A stretch of 64,000 nt of DNA from Bdellovibrionaceae bacterium UBA3535 (GCA_002376845.1 DFOS01000024.1:248001-312000); one strand, 5' to 3'; positions 27,416 through 36,927 are shown, counted from the first letter of the stretch. The notes: generated from the sequence alone by a model not told the origin. Numbers and translations are program-made.

Positions 27416-28912
27416 ATGGCTTCAAGCAATGCTCTTTTTGTAATATTAGGCAATCAATTATTTCCTGAAAAGCATTTAAATCCTTATAAGGATTCCAAAT
27501 TTTTTATGGCCGAGGATTACGGGCTTTGCACCTATGAAAAGCACCATCAACATAAAATTATCTTATTCTTGAGCGCAATGCGCTTTTACGCGGATGAATT
27601 AAAAAATAAAGGATATGATCTAACCTACAAAAAATTAGACCCAAAAATAAGTTATGAGGAAAAATTAGAAAAAGCTCTGAAAAATAAAACAAAGCTAATT
27701 AGTTTTGAAATAGAAGATAAGTTCTTTGAACGGCGTATAAAAGATTTTTGCAAAAAACATGGGATAGAGTGGCAGCAAGTGGAAAGCCCCATGTTTATGT
27801 GTAGTCGGCAGAGCTTTGAGCAATACAAAACAGAAGTAAAAAAACCATTCTTGAAGACATTCTATGAGCGGCAGAGAAAGATAAATTCTATTTTGCTTGA
27901 TGCTAAGGGAAAACCTGAAGGCGGAAAATGGAGTTTTGATGCAGATAACCGTAAGAAAATGCCTAAGGATGTAGTGCTGCCAGAGATCAAAATTCCCAAA
28001 AACAAAAATCCGCACATAATAGAAGTAAAAAAACTCACTGAGCAACACTTTTCAGATCATCCAGGCAGCACGCAGAATTTTTGGCTGCCCACCACGAGAA
28101 AAGAATATCTGTCTTTGCTGCAAATGTTTTTAAAAAATTCTTTAAAAGATTTTGGCTCCTACCAGGATGCGATTAATGAAAGGAGTCCGTTTTTATTTCA
28201 TTCCCTACTTTCACCAGGAATCAATATGGGGCTCATTTTGCCAGAAGAAGTGATTCAAAAGGTGGTGGATCATTATTATAAAAACAAAAAAGTCATTCCA
28301 TTAAACTCAGTGGAAGGTTTTGTTCGGCAAGTTCTTGGCTGGCGCGAATTCATAAGGGGCATTTATCAAAATTATTCTGACCAACAAGAATCGACAAATT
28401 TTTGGCAGCATAAAAGAAAAATGAAGACGTCTTGGTATACAGGAAATCTAGGTATTCCGCCCGTGGATTATGCCATTAAAAAAGCTCTGGACTACGGCTA
28501 TAACCATCACATTGAACGACTTATGGTCTTGTCTAACATTATGCTACTATCGGAAATTAACCCTAAAGAAGTACATTCTTGGTTTATGCAGATGTATGTG
28601 GATTCCTCAGACTGGGTGATGGGGCCAAATGTTTACGGTATGGGGCAATTTAGCGATGGCGGCATTTTTGCCACCAAACCTTATATATGTGGTTCAAATT
28701 ATATATTAAAAATGAGTGATTATAAAAAAGGTGAGTGGTGTGATGTGCTTGACGGTTTGTATTGGCGCTTCATTGACAAGCATCGTAAGTTTTTTTCACA
28801 GAATCCAAGATTGAACATGATGCTGCGTAGTTTGGATAAGATGAAAGAAGAAAAGAAGAGCAGGATATTTGCCGCGGCAAATGCATTTTTACAAGAACAT
28901 ACGGAGGTATAA
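27416..28912 (+). CDS. FeS-BCP-type (6-4) photolyase/cryptochrome relative, cluster ligands apparently missing
   Basis: The 498-residue product is a member of the prokaryotic photolyase-related family (PF04244; PhrB/CryB-type). It has FVILGNQLFPE at the start, YNHHIERLMVLSNIMLL, DWVMGPNVYGMGQFSDGG and NPRLNMM. Characterised members bind FAD, a lumazine antenna and a 4Fe-4S cluster, and repair (6-4) photoproducts. The usual YCxxC pair and following loop are replaced by SDYKKGEWCD, and the earlier ligand position in TGNLGIPPVDYAI is proline. At most one of the four ligands remains. It starts a run of three adjoining genes with gpx and an SDR. Confidence 0.88.
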   Translation: MASSNALFVILGNQLFPEKHLNPYKDSKFFMAEDYGLCTYEKHHQHKIILFLSAMRFYADELKNKGYDLTYKKLDPKISYEEKLEKALKNKTKLISFEIEDKFFERRIKDFCKKHGIEWQQVESPMFMCSRQSFEQYKTEVKKPFLKTFYERQRKINSILLDAKGKPEGGKWSFDADNRKKMPKDVVLPEIKIPKNKNPHIIEVKKLTEQHFSDHPGSTQNFWLPTTRKEYLSLLQMFLKNSLKDFGSYQDAINERSPFLFHSLLSPGINMGLILPEEVIQKVVDHYYKNKKVIPLNSVEGFVRQVLGWREFIRGIYQNYSDQQESTNFWQHKRKMKTSWYTGNLGIPPVDYAIKKALDYGYNHHIERLMVLSNIMLLSEINPKEVHSWFMQMYVDSSDWVMGPNVYGMGQFSDGGIFATKPYICGSNYILKMSDYKKGEWCDVLDGLYWRFIDKHRKFFSQNPRLNMMLRSLDKMKEEKKSRIFAAANAFLQEHTEV

Positions 28913-29425
28913 ATGAAGGTTTTAATTTTATTAATGATAAGCGCATTGTCGTTTTCGTCTTATGCAGATGATATTTTTCAAATGAAGATTCAGGACACAG
29001 ATATGAGTGCATACAAGGGAAAGACCTTGCTCATTGTTAACATAGCCACTCGCTGCGGCTATACTCCACAGCTTGAGGGGCTAGAGAAACTGTATCAAAG
29101 TTACAAGGATAAGGGTTTGGTAATATTGGGTATTCCTAGCAATGACTTTGGCGGACAAACCCCAGAAAAAAATGAAAAAGTAAAAGAGTTTTGCTCCCTT
29201 AAGTATGGCGTTACATTCCCGTTAACCAATAAGGCTGTGGTGAAGGGGGATAAAAAGGAGGATCTTATTGCATGGCTGATCAAAAAATCTGGTAGTGAGC
29301 AAGAGATTGGCTGGAATTTTGAAAAGTTTCTTGTCGATAAAAGCGGTAAAAATGTGGAAAGATTTCAATCCGGCGTTGAGCCCGATAGTAAAGACTTAAA
29401 GCTGGCCATAGAGAAAAAAATATGA
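28913..29425 (+). CDS. Exported glutathione-peroxidase-like protein
   Basis: This 170-residue protein has a signal peptide (about 1-18) and the glutathione peroxidase fold. The peroxidatic Cys is in NIATRCGYTP (C48), the catalytic Gln in NDFGGQTP (Q82) and the Trp/Asn pair in IGWNFEKF. Such Cys-type enzymes usually use thioredoxin to reduce peroxides. Export of the protein is unusual compared with BtuE and puts peroxide removal in the periplasm. The ATG directly follows the photolyase-family stop with GGAGGT before it, so the genes are cotranscribed. Confidence 0.9.
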   Translation: MKVLILLMISALSFSSYADDIFQMKIQDTDMSAYKGKTLLIVNIATRCGYTPQLEGLEKLYQSYKDKGLVILGIPSNDFGGQTPEKNEKVKEFCSLKYGVTFPLTNKAVVKGDKKEDLIAWLIKKSGSEQEIGWNFEKFLVDKSGKNVERFQSGVEPDSKDLKLAIEKKI

Positions 29426-30162
29426 ATCTAGAAGTAGCTTGTGTGCTGGGAGCATCAAGAGGAATCGGCCTAGCCTTTGTGAAGAAACTGGTTGAAAAGC
29501 CAGAGGTAAAGATTGTCTTTGCTATGGCTAGGACGGTGGAGCAAATAGACTATTCGCATCCCAAATTGGTAAAGATTTATTTGGATGCAGCTAATGAAGA
29601 GAGCTTTTTCCAAGCCAAGGAACAAATGCAGAAAAGTGCGGACCATATAGATCTGCTAATTAATTGCATTGGTTTTCTGCACGAAAACGAGGTTTTGCCA
29701 GAAAGAAAGATCGACGAAGTGAATACGGAAAACTTTGTTCATAGCTTAAAGATCAATGTTTTACCTAGCATATTCATGCTAAAGGCCTTTAAGGATATGT
29801 TGCGAGAAAGCGAAGCACCAGTTATAGCTAGCCTTTCAGCAAAGGTGGGCAGTATTGGTGATAATCGAATGGGAGGATGGTATTCCTATCGAATTTCTAA
29901 AACAGCACTAAATATGGCACTTAAGACAGCAGCCATTGAGTTTCAGCGTATGAAAAGCAGCTCGCGTTTCTTTTTGCTCCATCCAGGCACTACTAAGACG
30001 AAGTTGTCGGAGCCCTTTCTAAAATTTGCTAAAAGCAAATATAAAATTCATGATCCAGAGGATACCGCTAAAAACTTGTTAAATCTAATAAATAGGAATC
30101 TCGATCAAAAAGAAGAGCCAATTTTATTTTTATCCTGGGACGGTGAACGTCTTTCTTGGTAG
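29422..30162 (+). CDS. Short-chain dehydrogenase/reductase (C-factor-like)
   Basis: The 246-residue product is an SDR enzyme with the NAD(P)-binding GASRGIGLAF at about 10-19, NCIG at about 81-84 and the catalytic YRISK (Y156, K160). The shape and VLGASRGIG start are close to the C-factor (CsgA-type) subgroup, whose substrates are unclear. Its ATG overlaps the gpx stop (ATGA). The 3' end overlaps the convergent DUF429 gene by 58 bp. Confidence 0.9.
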   Translation: MNLEVACVLGASRGIGLAFVKKLVEKPEVKIVFAMARTVEQIDYSHPKLVKIYLDAANEESFFQAKEQMQKSADHIDLLINCIGFLHENEVLPERKIDEVNTENFVHSLKINVLPSIFMLKAFKDMLRESEAPVIASLSAKVGSIGDNRMGGWYSYRISKTALNMALKTAAIEFQRMKSSSRFFLLHPGTTKTKLSEPFLKFAKSKYKIHDPEDTAKNLLNLINRNLDQKEEPILFLSWDGERLSW

Positions 30163-30938
30163 CCCAAGATAGCTCCCTCAATATCCACTTGCCTTTGCTC
30201 GCGCAATCCTTGATTGGCGATTTTCCAGGTAAGTATAGCAGCCATACTGGCATCACGGTGGTCCTTTGAAAAGCCATGAAGGGCATCTAAGTTAGCAATA
30301 GAGCTTTGTATGTCTAGTGGTAGATTTATTTTAAACTGCCGCTTGGTATTTTGTAGAAGTAGGTAAGCCAGACTTGGATAGGCCTCAATTATCCAGGGTT
30401 TACCGGCCCCCTTATAGGCTTCAAAGGGCCAAATGGAATAGGAATTATCTGACCAAGAATTTAGATCCTTCCATATTCTAAAGGTTCCAGTTTGAATATT
30501 TTTTTGTAGTGGATAAGGAGAAAAAACCGAGCCGGAATTTAACTGTTTTTCAGCTTGCCGAAATATTTCATGGGCGCCGATTTTGCTATCAAAAAATTTC
30601 TTTGCAGCATAAAAACCATAACCGTCCATGGAGCCAGCATCAGCTATCCAGTTTTTTAATCCAGTAAAATTCAATCCTGTGGAACGAGGCAAACCAAAAA
30701 CACAGTCTACTGCGATCACAATGTTTTGCTCATCCATGGAGCTGCCAATTTTTTCTAAGAATAGTTCTTGTATGGCTTCCCGGGTAAAGGCTTTTAAGTT
30801 TAGTTCTTCAGGATATAGTTGCCATTTATTGGTATAGTAAAGAATACTAGAGGGTAAGGCTTTGGGTAGGCCGTTGTTATCTACAGCTCCGCATTGATCT
30901 ACTCCCAAAATGATATCGATTTGATTTGTGCTGATCAT
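30105..30938 (-). CDS. DUF429 family protein (predicted RNase H-fold)
   Basis: The 277-residue product fits the DUF429 family. It has GVDQCGAVD at the N-terminus, an IAVDCVFGLP strand, WIIEAYPSLAYLL and a C-terminal KDHRDASMAAIL helix, all with the acidic residues expected of an RNase H-like active site. No member has a settled function; a nuclease role has been predicted for the fold. It overlaps the upstream cryptochrome gene by 4 bp (ATGA), so the two are cotranslated and may work together. Confidence 0.82.
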   Translation of the reverse strand: MISTNQIDIILGVDQCGAVDNNGLPKALPSSILYYTNKWQLYPEELNLKAFTREAIQELFLEKIGSSMDEQNIVIAVDCVFGLPRSTGLNFTGLKNWIADAGSMDGYGFYAAKKFFDSKIGAHEIFRQAEKQLNSGSVFSPYPLQKNIQTGTFRIWKDLNSWSDNSYSIWPFEAYKGAGKPWIIEAYPSLAYLLLQNTKRQFKINLPLDIQSSIANLDALHGFSKDHRDASMAAILTWKIANQGLREQRQVDIEGAILGYQERRSPSQDKNKIGSSF

Positions 30939-32128
30939 GAGAGAAATTTTTTGCGATAGGCGGCATCGGGATCGTAGATTTCAGCCTGCTTCTTTGTGTT
31001 GAACTTTCTGTCTCTTGGGTCGGTGCCAACTCCCGCTAAATAAGCCCAGTTTCCCCAATTACTTTCACAATCATAGTCGATGAGGTGTTTTTGAAAAAAG
31101 TTGGCGCCCAAACGCCAATCGAGCAGCAATTCCTTGCAAAAGAAGCTGGCCACATTTTGTCGGCCACGATTGGACATCCAGCCAGTTGCCAATAGCTCTT
31201 TGATATTTGCATCAATGAAATCATCGCCACTTTTTGCCGATTGAATTTTTTCAAGTAGGCAGGAATCCTCTTTTATATTGGAAAGGTTTTTGTTTTGTAT
31301 ACCACCAGGTTCGAATAACTTTTCTTTATATTTGAGAGAAAGATATTTAAAATAATCCCGCCATAAAAGTTCAAAATAAAGCCAATAAGTCGATTCATTT
31401 TTGCACACCTGCTCTTCGTAGGCTTTCAATTCTCTATATATAGTATTGGGGCTCAAGCACCCTAAAGCGAGCCAAGGGGAAAATTTGGAGGAGTCATCAA
31501 ATTCCAACATACCATTGCGTGTTTCCTTGTAGTGATCTACTTTATTTGTGTCCCATAGGTAGTGTTGCAGTCTTGCTAGGCCGGCTTTTTCACCGCCTAA
31601 AAAATTTGGATTGCTCTGCTCAATCTTAGGCAAAGGAAGCGAAACAAGCCTATGCTCTGACTCTGGCGGTAGGATATCAATTTTGATGGGATCAGCAGAG
31701 AATTTATCTTGCAATTCTATTTTTCTGCGAAAAGCAGAAAAAGTATCAGGTAATTTTTGAATAGTAAAAGGCAGCTCTTTTTCTTGATATAAAGTGTTTT
31801 GGTCAAAAAACTTTATGGGTGGCTCTATGAGCTTTTCTTTTTTTAATTCCCAGGCGTTATAAGATCTACTTGCAATTACTTGCTTTGGTTTCGGGATCTT
31901 ATTTAAGCTTTCTGCAATATCATGTACAAAATAAATTTTTTGTTTCAATTTTACCAATTCATCAGATAGGTGCTGAAGACTTTGTAAGTAGAAGGCTTTT
32001 CGATAGGCCCCCATCTCCTCCTTATTGATTTCATGTAGAATAATAAGATGATCAAAATGGGTGGCTGCTTGCAAAGCGAGATTGTCGTGAATCCTCAAAT
32101 CATTTCGCAGCCAATAAATGCAAATCAC
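30935..32128 (-). CDS. Cryptochrome DASH / class DASH photolyase
   Basis: This 397-residue protein is of the photolyase/cryptochrome superfamily, DASH class. It starts IYWLRNDLRIHDN and carries TGWMSNRGRQNVASF, LDWRLGANFF, SNWGNWAYLAGVGTDPR and FNTKKQAEIYDPD, which is the FAD-binding C-terminal pattern of CRY-DASH. DASH proteins repair cyclobutane dimers in single-stranded DNA. The start is GTG at 32128 with AGGGG upstream. It heads a two-gene operon with DUF429 and faces the other photolyase-family operon. Confidence 0.95.
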   Translation of the reverse strand: MICIYWLRNDLRIHDNLALQAATHFDHLIILHEINKEEMGAYRKAFYLQSLQHLSDELVKLKQKIYFVHDIAESLNKIPKPKQVIASRSYNAWELKKEKLIEPPIKFFDQNTLYQEKELPFTIQKLPDTFSAFRRKIELQDKFSADPIKIDILPPESEHRLVSLPLPKIEQSNPNFLGGEKAGLARLQHYLWDTNKVDHYKETRNGMLEFDDSSKFSPWLALGCLSPNTIYRELKAYEEQVCKNESTYWLYFELLWRDYFKYLSLKYKEKLFEPGGIQNKNLSNIKEDSCLLEKIQSAKSGDDFIDANIKELLATGWMSNRGRQNVASFFCKELLLDWRLGANFFQKHLIDYDCESNWGNWAYLAGVGTDPRDRKFNTKKQAEIYDPDAAYRKKFLS

Positions 32129-32302
32129 AGTGACCCCTGCTGGTAGGTATCAAAAACTGCTACTTGTGCCGATTCATATCGCCATAATGTATACATGTTT
32201 TTGACTTAGCATAATTGCCGTTTAAGACCAAAATTGTGGACATTTTGCCTATACAGATTTGATATGGCCCGAAGAAACGGGAATCTAGCGGAATGTTCCG
32301 GT

Positions 32303-32319
32303 GTCACCGGCTTTTTTAT
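32303..32319. terminator. Short GC hairpin next to tRNA-Asn
   Basis: CCGGTG and CACCGG form a short stem, with CTTTTTTATT on the plus-strand side, directly against the tRNA-Asn 3' end. The T tract faces plus-strand transcription, yet no plus-strand gene ends here. On the minus strand no T run follows, so it is a weak terminator for the tRNA. The rest of 32129-32300 shows only a short palindrome (ATGTATACAT) near 32190. Confidence 0.4.
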
Positions 32320-32394
32320 TGGCTCTGGAGGAGAGATTCGAACTCCCGACCAATTGGTTAACAGCCAACTGCTCTACCACTGAGCTACTCCAGA
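32320..32394 (-). tRNA. tRNA-Asn(GUU)
   Basis: The 75-nt minus-strand sequence has acceptor TCTGGAG with CTCCAGA, D-arm AGCTCAGTGGTAGAGC, anticodon loop CTGTTAA (GUU), T-loop GTTCGAATC and an encoded CCA. Unlike the other three tRNAs here, it has no copy of its 3' end downstream. Confidence 0.97.
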
Positions 32395-32441
32395 ACTGAG
32401 GGCTAAGCTATTCTTGGGTCTCAGGAAAGTCAAGCCAGCTC

Positions 32442-32996
32442 TTATTCACATGTAGTCTTTGGAATTTCGCGTAGATAGGCGATAAGCTTCTTCGCATCGA
32501 AGATCTTGCCACCATACATCAAGAGGCCTTTTTTGTGATTAATTCTTAGGATGATTTGGGAAGAATCCAAAAAGGAATAGGTAAGACTATCTTTAAAATC
32601 CACAAGGTCTACAGGTTTTGTTGAAATTACGTGCAAATTACAAATGCTTTTCTGGCAGGCTTGCATTTGCTCTTTACTCAAAGTCTTTTTTTCTTCTCCA
32701 TAGAGAAGAAGCCAGGCATCTTGCTTTTTTAAAAGCTTCCAAGACCTTTTGCCGTTCTCTTCAAAATAACTTATGGCATACATGCCATCGCGGCAGACCT
32801 TCCATGCTTCGCTTACCTCGCTGCCTTGCTTTTGAATATTGCTCGTGGGAGCTAGGAGTTCACCAAGTGCGGTTTTTTCTAAACCGTGGGTATTTAGATA
32901 ATAAATGGTGTAAATGACGGCGGCAAAAACCAATGACAAGAGCAAGCTCTTAACGGCTAAGTAAAATTCTGGGTTCTTAGGTTTTTTTGATAGCAC
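32442..32996 (-). CDS. Membrane-anchored protein of unknown family
   Basis: The 184-residue product has one N-terminal membrane helix (about 14-34) with positive residues before it, and a periplasmic part with a Cys pair (QACQKSIC). No known domain is seen. It lies about 100 bp downstream of the giant prepilin-like gene on the same strand and could be cotranscribed with it. Confidence 0.6.
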   Translation of the reverse strand: MLSKKPKNPEFYLAVKSLLLSLVFAAVIYTIYYLNTHGLEKTALGELLAPTSNIQKQGSEVSEAWKVCRDGMYAISYFEENGKRSWKLLKKQDAWLLLYGEEKKTLSKEQMQACQKSICNLHVISTKPVDLVDFKDSLTYSFLDSSQIILRINHKKGLLMYGGKIFDAKKLIAYLREIPKTTCE

Positions 32997-33099
32997 CCGC
33001 TCAGTCTATTGAATTTGTTATTTATTTGCAAATGACTTGGTTTAAGAAATCTTAAGTACAATTTGCTTTTTATTTTCTTTTAAAAAGAACCAAATATGT

Positions 33100-36000
33100 T
33101 TATTGGCAAGTATATTCACTACAGGCTACGCGTACACCGTCACGGTTACTCACACAATCTCCAAGGGTGTAGCCACTTGGAACTTTAGAACAAGTGTCGC
33201 CGGAGGCCCCACAACTAGCTCCATTTCGTACATCACTCGCACACATCGGGGCGGGGCTTCCTATATCAAACGCACCTGTTCTTACCCAGCTTAGAGTGAA
33301 TTCACATCCTGTCATCAGCCAGCTTCCGCTGGATTGACATTGATAGATACCTAAGTTGGGTTCTACACAGTTTCCGCTAGGTGCTCTTGCGCTGCAACAA
33401 GCATCGGTAACAGCGCGTTGAGTTTCTCCTTCGTTTGCTTCGTATAGGCCAGCAGGAATACTTCCGCTTGGTGGGATTGCAGCACAGGTGGCTCCAAGTG
33501 GCTCACAGCGTTTAGTAGATTCGCAAGGCTCTGGACCTGTCATCAACTTGGGAGTAGTGCAGCAAGCATCATCTACCACGGAACCAGTTCCATCCCAACA
33601 TACGATATCACGAGTGATGGGTCCTTGAGGCGCATCGTCCACAACTCTTTCTGTCGCAGGGTCACAGCCTGGGTCTGGTGGGTTTTTACATTGTCCCCAG
33701 CTTACTGGCGACCATGGAGGAAGGTTCCATCCGTAAGGACCGTCATTGCAGACGCCAGCATCAGGCTCACAGCACTCTCTGCCGCCAACTATGGAGCAAT
33801 TGGTTTCAAATCCTGCAGTTCGCTCTTGTGTGCCCCCGGGACAGGATCTTCTTCCACAGAACTGATCGGGCTCATTTTCAAAACAACTATCAAAGCCGTC
33901 GGGACTTGCAGGATCACACGTTTCTAAAGGATCAGGACAAGGAGGCACCGCTGGCTCACATCCACAAGAATTAGCTGCAGTGCAAGCCGCATAGGCTGCG
34001 GCATCAAGACCTGTACCGCAAGGCGAACAAGGTCCTACCACTAAACAGGCCAACTCTTTGGCACAAACGGTATTGTTGCGTAGGGTGCAATCTTCCATAT
34101 AACCATCATTATTACATGCAGCCAACGCGCCAGCACCGGTACCAGGGATCGTTGTTTCACCGGCTAGACAGGCTGTACCATCGCCGCCACCGCAGATGAT
34201 GGAGTTCTCTTCCGGAGTGCCGGCACAAGCAATGACTTCCTCACAGTCGCCGTATTCGGAATTGCATTCAGCCATACTGGCAACTTCGATTTTGGTTCCT
34301 GGACATGTGGGTGTTGCTGTACATGCAGCAGGCGGTGAAGGAGGTGGTGGTACGGCATCGCCGCAACCAGGAAATGGCGGGCAAAATGGGTCCACGCCAT
34401 CTCCGGCAGGGGAGGCGTCAGGTGCACTACAAGTACCATAGTCTTCTACTACAGTGGTGCCCGAGGATGATTTGTTATCATAGGTATTGGTTGTTTCCTC
34501 GGTACATGTTTCTCCGCCATACCCATCTGGAACACAGACCTCTTCGGTTTCCGTTTTTCTACATTTTCTCTTCCTAGTGCATGGAGCACCTTCGTAGTCG
34601 CCGGGGTGATTGCTTGTATCAATAGATATAAAGTCGGCATCACAAGGTGGAGGTGTTGGAGCGACACATCGGTAGGAATCACCTATACATTCACTATCTT
34701 GCGTGTCGTTTTCACACAAATCACCTGTGGAATCGGCATAACAATTATTAGGTCCTTTTGTCCAAACTACGCTCTCAGCCTTTTTACAAAAACCTGTTCC
34801 TGGAGCCAGGTGGTCGCAAACATAGCCGCTTGCGCATGATACCGAGCTACAAGAATTCGTGACTCCATCGTCATTTCCTCGAACTTCATATTCAGCATAG
34901 GCAGATTTTAAATAGCGGCCGCAACCATCTGCTATATGATAACAAAAGCCGCCGGCCCCGGTGGTGTTTTGGTGGCAACCACTAGGAGCTTCCCAACTTG
35001 GTGTATCGCAATTTCCTGCGCCTGAGGTAACGTCAATTACTTCGGGATCGCCCGTGATAGTACTACCATTAAATTGTGGACAAGCCACTGCAGTAGGTAG
35101 GCGAGATCCGCTACTTGGCCCCACTTCATGGTTGCCATTTACCACACCGCTTGCAACAGAAAAGTTAATGCTGGCACCTGTGCTTGTAAGCTGTTTTACA
35201 CCGCCGCCTGGGTTGGGCACATTCAGGTCATCGGGAATATCAGCAGTCCATGTTTCTCTTGGACTTTCTGGGCCATTACCACATAGGTCACAGGATATAC
35301 CAACGGCTTCATATTCACCGCTTTGACTGACGTTTTGTAGATTCGTATTGCCGCAGGTAGCAGTTACGCCGCTGCCGCTAACACCAGAAGCCACACCCGT
35401 ATCTTTTGGCGTAACTTCGATAGGTTCAGTTCCCGGGCTTGCGGTCCAAGGTGCTGTACCGCCACTACACTGAAAGGCATCTCCCAATACTCCATCAATG
35501 CCAGGGAATAAGGCGGCATTTGAGCCCAACCAGTCAGATGGGGCGGCCACTCTCAGGGCACCCGAAGTAGGTTGGTTAACCGAAGCGGGCCCTGGACGAT
35601 TCAAATCCACTCCCACATCGTAAGCTCTTGAAGCACTTACACCAGAGGTAATGGTGGCATTTCTTGCAACATCAATTTCCATTACATGGAAGCGGTAAAA
35701 GCCTTCTTGGGTATTGGTCACCTCAAGGCTAAAGCCGTTTAGCATTACAGATTCGGCGGTAATTACGCCACCACCAAAATTTGCACCCAGGCCGCAAATG
35801 AACCAACCAGTGGAGGTAAAAGCGGTGGAGCCATTTTCATTTTCAGCATGGTCCATTCGGCAAAGAACTTGTGAGCCATTGCCAATGCCGCTTACGCGGT
35901 AGCGAAAACCAGGTCTAGTTCCTGGTGTTCCGCATAGATAGCGGTCCATTCGCTGATCCGCTAAAGAAAGTGGTTCCCATTCAATGGTCAAAGGATCGGG

Positions 36001-36822
36001 CGGATTGGGCAAACGGCCCGGCTTTACATTAATGGTAGTTTCGCAAACTTTTCTTTGATCCGCGTTCAATGGTAGATAGCTAAGGCGCAAGCTCACACGG
36101 TAGGATCGATCATGTGTTGTCGGCGCATCAGGGTTATTGTTCATAATTAATGGATTAAAGCGACTTGGTGCATTGGCAGCTGCATAATCAATGGTGCCAC
36201 CTGTGTCTTCCACTTCAATTTGCGCTTCCACACGAGGATTGTCCATCCCGCCAATGTACTGCATGGCTATTTGAGATAAAAAGTCATCGCCAGCAGCACC
36301 GTTGCCATCGGGATCTGTTGGGTTGCCATTATTAACCAGGACAAATTCTGCACCGTTAGTATTATGATAAATGGGAGTCAGTAAAGTTGAGGCGGAGCGA
36401 ACTAGCTGCCAGTTATTGGCTCTTTGTGCTGCGATACCTATATTGTTCCAGTCCCAATTGCGAAAATTATCTCCGGTGTTAGCACTAATTTGCATTTCTG
36501 CCGCTGGATAGGCAATTTCTGTTGTTTCATCGACATTCATATGCAGCATATTGTAAGTGATGGGATAATCTAGTTCAGCTGTAGGGTCCAATCTGCCAGG
36601 ACCTGGAAGCCAAGAGTTGATCAGACCATTGTTATCCCGGGCTTTGATGGCACCCACCATAGACTGCAATCGAACCGAACAGGTACTAGAGGATTCTAGC
36701 TTCTTGCTGTCTTCATTGGAATTTACAATATAACTAGATGTAACAAGGGCAACGCCGGCTACCATAGCAGCGGCCATCATTGCTTCTAAAAGGTTCATAC
36801 CCTTGTTATTATTGATGAACAT
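33100..36822 (-). CDS. Giant prepilin-like Cys-rich surface protein
   Basis: The 1240-residue product begins with a type IV prepilin leader. The short leader MFINNNKG is followed by MNLLEAMMAAAMVAGVAL, with Gly at -1 and Glu at +5, the signature for prepilin peptidase and pilus assembly. Normal pilins have about 120-200 residues; this one continues for over 1200. About 45-600 are beta-rich domains. From about 600 to the end it has dozens of cysteines in small spacings (CNDGPYG, CGRRSCPGG, CCTTPKL), typical of disulfide-rich adhesins. A tip adhesin or minor pilin used for cell contact is a reasonable inference. The gene is visibly more GC-rich than its surroundings. GAGG precedes the ATG. Confidence 0.75.
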   Translation of the reverse strand: MFINNNKGMNLLEAMMAAAMVAGVALVTSSYIVNSNEDSKKLESSSTCSVRLQSMVGAIKARDNNGLINSWLPGPGRLDPTAELDYPITYNMLHMNVDETTEIAYPAAEMQISANTGDNFRNWDWNNIGIAAQRANNWQLVRSASTLLTPIYHNTNGAEFVLVNNGNPTDPDGNGAAGDDFLSQIAMQYIGGMDNPRVEAQIEVEDTGGTIDYAAANAPSRFNPLIMNNNPDAPTTHDRSYRVSLRLSYLPLNADQRKVCETTINVKPGRLPNPPDPLTIEWEPLSLADQRMDRYLCGTPGTRPGFRYRVSGIGNGSQVLCRMDHAENENGSTAFTSTGWFICGLGANFGGGVITAESVMLNGFSLEVTNTQEGFYRFHVMEIDVARNATITSGVSASRAYDVGVDLNRPGPASVNQPTSGALRVAAPSDWLGSNAALFPGIDGVLGDAFQCSGGTAPWTASPGTEPIEVTPKDTGVASGVSGSGVTATCGNTNLQNVSQSGEYEAVGISCDLCGNGPESPRETWTADIPDDLNVPNPGGGVKQLTSTGASINFSVASGVVNGNHEVGPSSGSRLPTAVACPQFNGSTITGDPEVIDVTSGAGNCDTPSWEAPSGCHQNTTGAGGFCYHIADGCGRYLKSAYAEYEVRGNDDGVTNSCSSVSCASGYVCDHLAPGTGFCKKAESVVWTKGPNNCYADSTGDLCENDTQDSECIGDSYRCVAPTPPPCDADFISIDTSNHPGDYEGAPCTRKRKCRKTETEEVCVPDGYGGETCTEETTNTYDNKSSSGTTVVEDYGTCSAPDASPAGDGVDPFCPPFPGCGDAVPPPPSPPAACTATPTCPGTKIEVASMAECNSEYGDCEEVIACAGTPEENSIICGGGDGTACLAGETTIPGTGAGALAACNNDGYMEDCTLRNNTVCAKELACLVVGPCSPCGTGLDAAAYAACTAANSCGCEPAVPPCPDPLETCDPASPDGFDSCFENEPDQFCGRRSCPGGTQERTAGFETNCSIVGGRECCEPDAGVCNDGPYGWNLPPWSPVSWGQCKNPPDPGCDPATERVVDDAPQGPITRDIVCWDGTGSVVDDACCTTPKLMTGPEPCESTKRCEPLGATCAAIPPSGSIPAGLYEANEGETQRAVTDACCSARAPSGNCVEPNLGIYQCQSSGSWLMTGCEFTLSWVRTGAFDIGSPAPMCASDVRNGASCGASGDTCSKVPSGYTLGDCVSNRDGVRVACSEYTCQ

Positions 36823-36927
36823 AATTCCTCTATATATTAAGTATTATCGGGAAGTATCTGATAGAACTAAAGCCTTTTGCTAAAAAAAGGTCTAGCTTGT
36901 CTTTTTTTGATACATTCATGGTGGAAA

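Noticed and set aside
32303..32394. tRNA-tail element behind tRNA-Asn
   Set aside because: No copy of the tRNA-Asn 3' end and no element body is found downstream, so not every tRNA here has one.
34164..34682. Several plus- and minus-frame open frames inside the giant prepilin-like gene
   Set aside because: They are shadows of the long Cys-rich reading frame, favoured by its higher GC content.
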